Source: Rhodospirillales bacterium
Lineage (GTDB): Bacteria; Pseudomonadota; Alphaproteobacteria; Rhodospirillales; JANQFP01
DNA: 34,265 nucleotides
Assembly (NCBI GenBank): GCA_028277795.1
Contig: JANQFP010000213.1
Coordinates: 1-34,265 of the forward strand
Reading direction: 5' to 3'
Shown here piece after piece: positions 34,149-34,265 of this stretch. Each line of letters begins with the position of its first letter. The stretch's first letter is position 1. The notes beneath the pieces are model-generated. The model saw only the letters and a list, made by a program, of their open reading frames with translations. It searched no databases and was not told the origin of the DNA. The position numbers and the translations under genes were made by a program.

Positions 34149-34265
34149 CGTCATTGGCGGGCTTGACCCACTGCTGTCCGGTTTAGACGCGAGAGCGCCC
34201 GATGGTAGATATGCAAGCGAAAACGTTCAATCTTAACACGTCATGGCCGGGCTCCGACCCGGCCA
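34149..34265. repeat. Two direct copies of a CGTCATGGCCGGGCT-type repeat
   Basis: CGTCATTGGCGGGCTTGACC (34149-34168) and CGTCATGGCCGGGCTCCGAC (34239-34258, with GGCCGGG/CCCGGCC palindrome continuing to the window end) are related dispersed intergenic repeats common in GC-rich alphaproteobacteria. The first copy loses its right half at about 34170, where CTGCTGTCCGGTTTAGACGC begins, a possible edge of an inserted element. The window ends before this can be resolved. Confidence 0.45.

Overview
The window looks like a chromosomal segment of a GC-rich alphaproteobacterium. The gene order pyrG - kdsA - eno - ftsB is typical of that class, and the catabolic content (4-hydroxybenzoyl-CoA reductase, a Pad-type phenylacetyl-CoA oxidoreductase, indolepyruvate:ferredoxin oxidoreductase) points to a facultative or anaerobic aromatic degrader, perhaps Rhodospirillales such as Magnetospirillum-like organisms. 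The genus is inference.

Layout. (1) 1-5.6 kb is a housekeeping block: the 3' end of pyrG, then kdsA, eno, ftsB and a small ABM-domain gene. It is interrupted at 0.6-2.45 kb by an AT-richer two-gene cassette, a frameshifted HD-domain phosphohydrolase translationally coupled to a YwgA/Panacea-like protein. (2) 5.6-6.35 kb is a gene graveyard. It holds a fragment of an Avd-like four-helix-bundle protein, a dRS3-like palindrome, the first codons of a GIY-YIG endonuclease and a nested inverted repeat. (3) 6.35-10.4 kb carries a tandem-GNAT acetyltransferase, an SDR oxidoreductase, a membrane-anchored unknown protein and a secreted unknown protein that is probably a jelly-roll fold. (4) 10.49-24.02 kb, minus strand, is a tightly packed nine-gene array, read from its 5' end: FlK-like thioesterase, padB, a padC-padD fusion, iorA, iorB, paaK, hcrC, hcrA, hcrB. 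Six of its eight junctions overlap or are 13 bp or less. (5) 24.19-25.10 kb, plus strand, has a 4HBT-type thioesterase and a DUF4863/PnbB-like protein. The two blocks diverge from a 171-bp region with a perfect ATTGTT-N9-AACAAT palindrome. (6) 25.1-31.6 kb, minus strand, has a two-subunit class I CoA-transferase followed by a complete branched-chain/aromatic-acid ABC transporter (livK-H-M-G-F), with a 13-bp perfect hairpin between livK and livH. (7) 31.6-34.3 kb has a nested repeat, a hicAB toxin-antitoxin pair, a 430-bp gene-free regulatory stretch with three helically phased TGTCA repeats, a 3-hydroxyacyl-CoA dehydrogenase, a small ABM-like protein, and repeats at the window edge.

How the catabolic genes may fit together (inference from the families). 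Aromatic acids enter through the Liv transporter. PaaK activates phenylacetate, or IorAB oxidatively decarboxylates phenylpyruvate, in both cases giving phenylacetyl-CoA, and IorAB also yields reduced ferredoxin. PadB/PadCD oxidises the alpha carbon to phenylglyoxylate while feeding electrons to quinone. HcrABC removes the para-hydroxyl of 4-hydroxybenzoyl-CoA from the parallel 4-hydroxyphenylacetate branch to give benzoyl-CoA. The hydroxyacyl-CoA dehydrogenase serves lower beta-oxidation. Thioesterases may rescue CoA from dead-end thioesters. Phenylglyoxylate oxidoreductase and benzoyl-CoA reductase are not in the window and must lie elsewhere if the pathway is complete.
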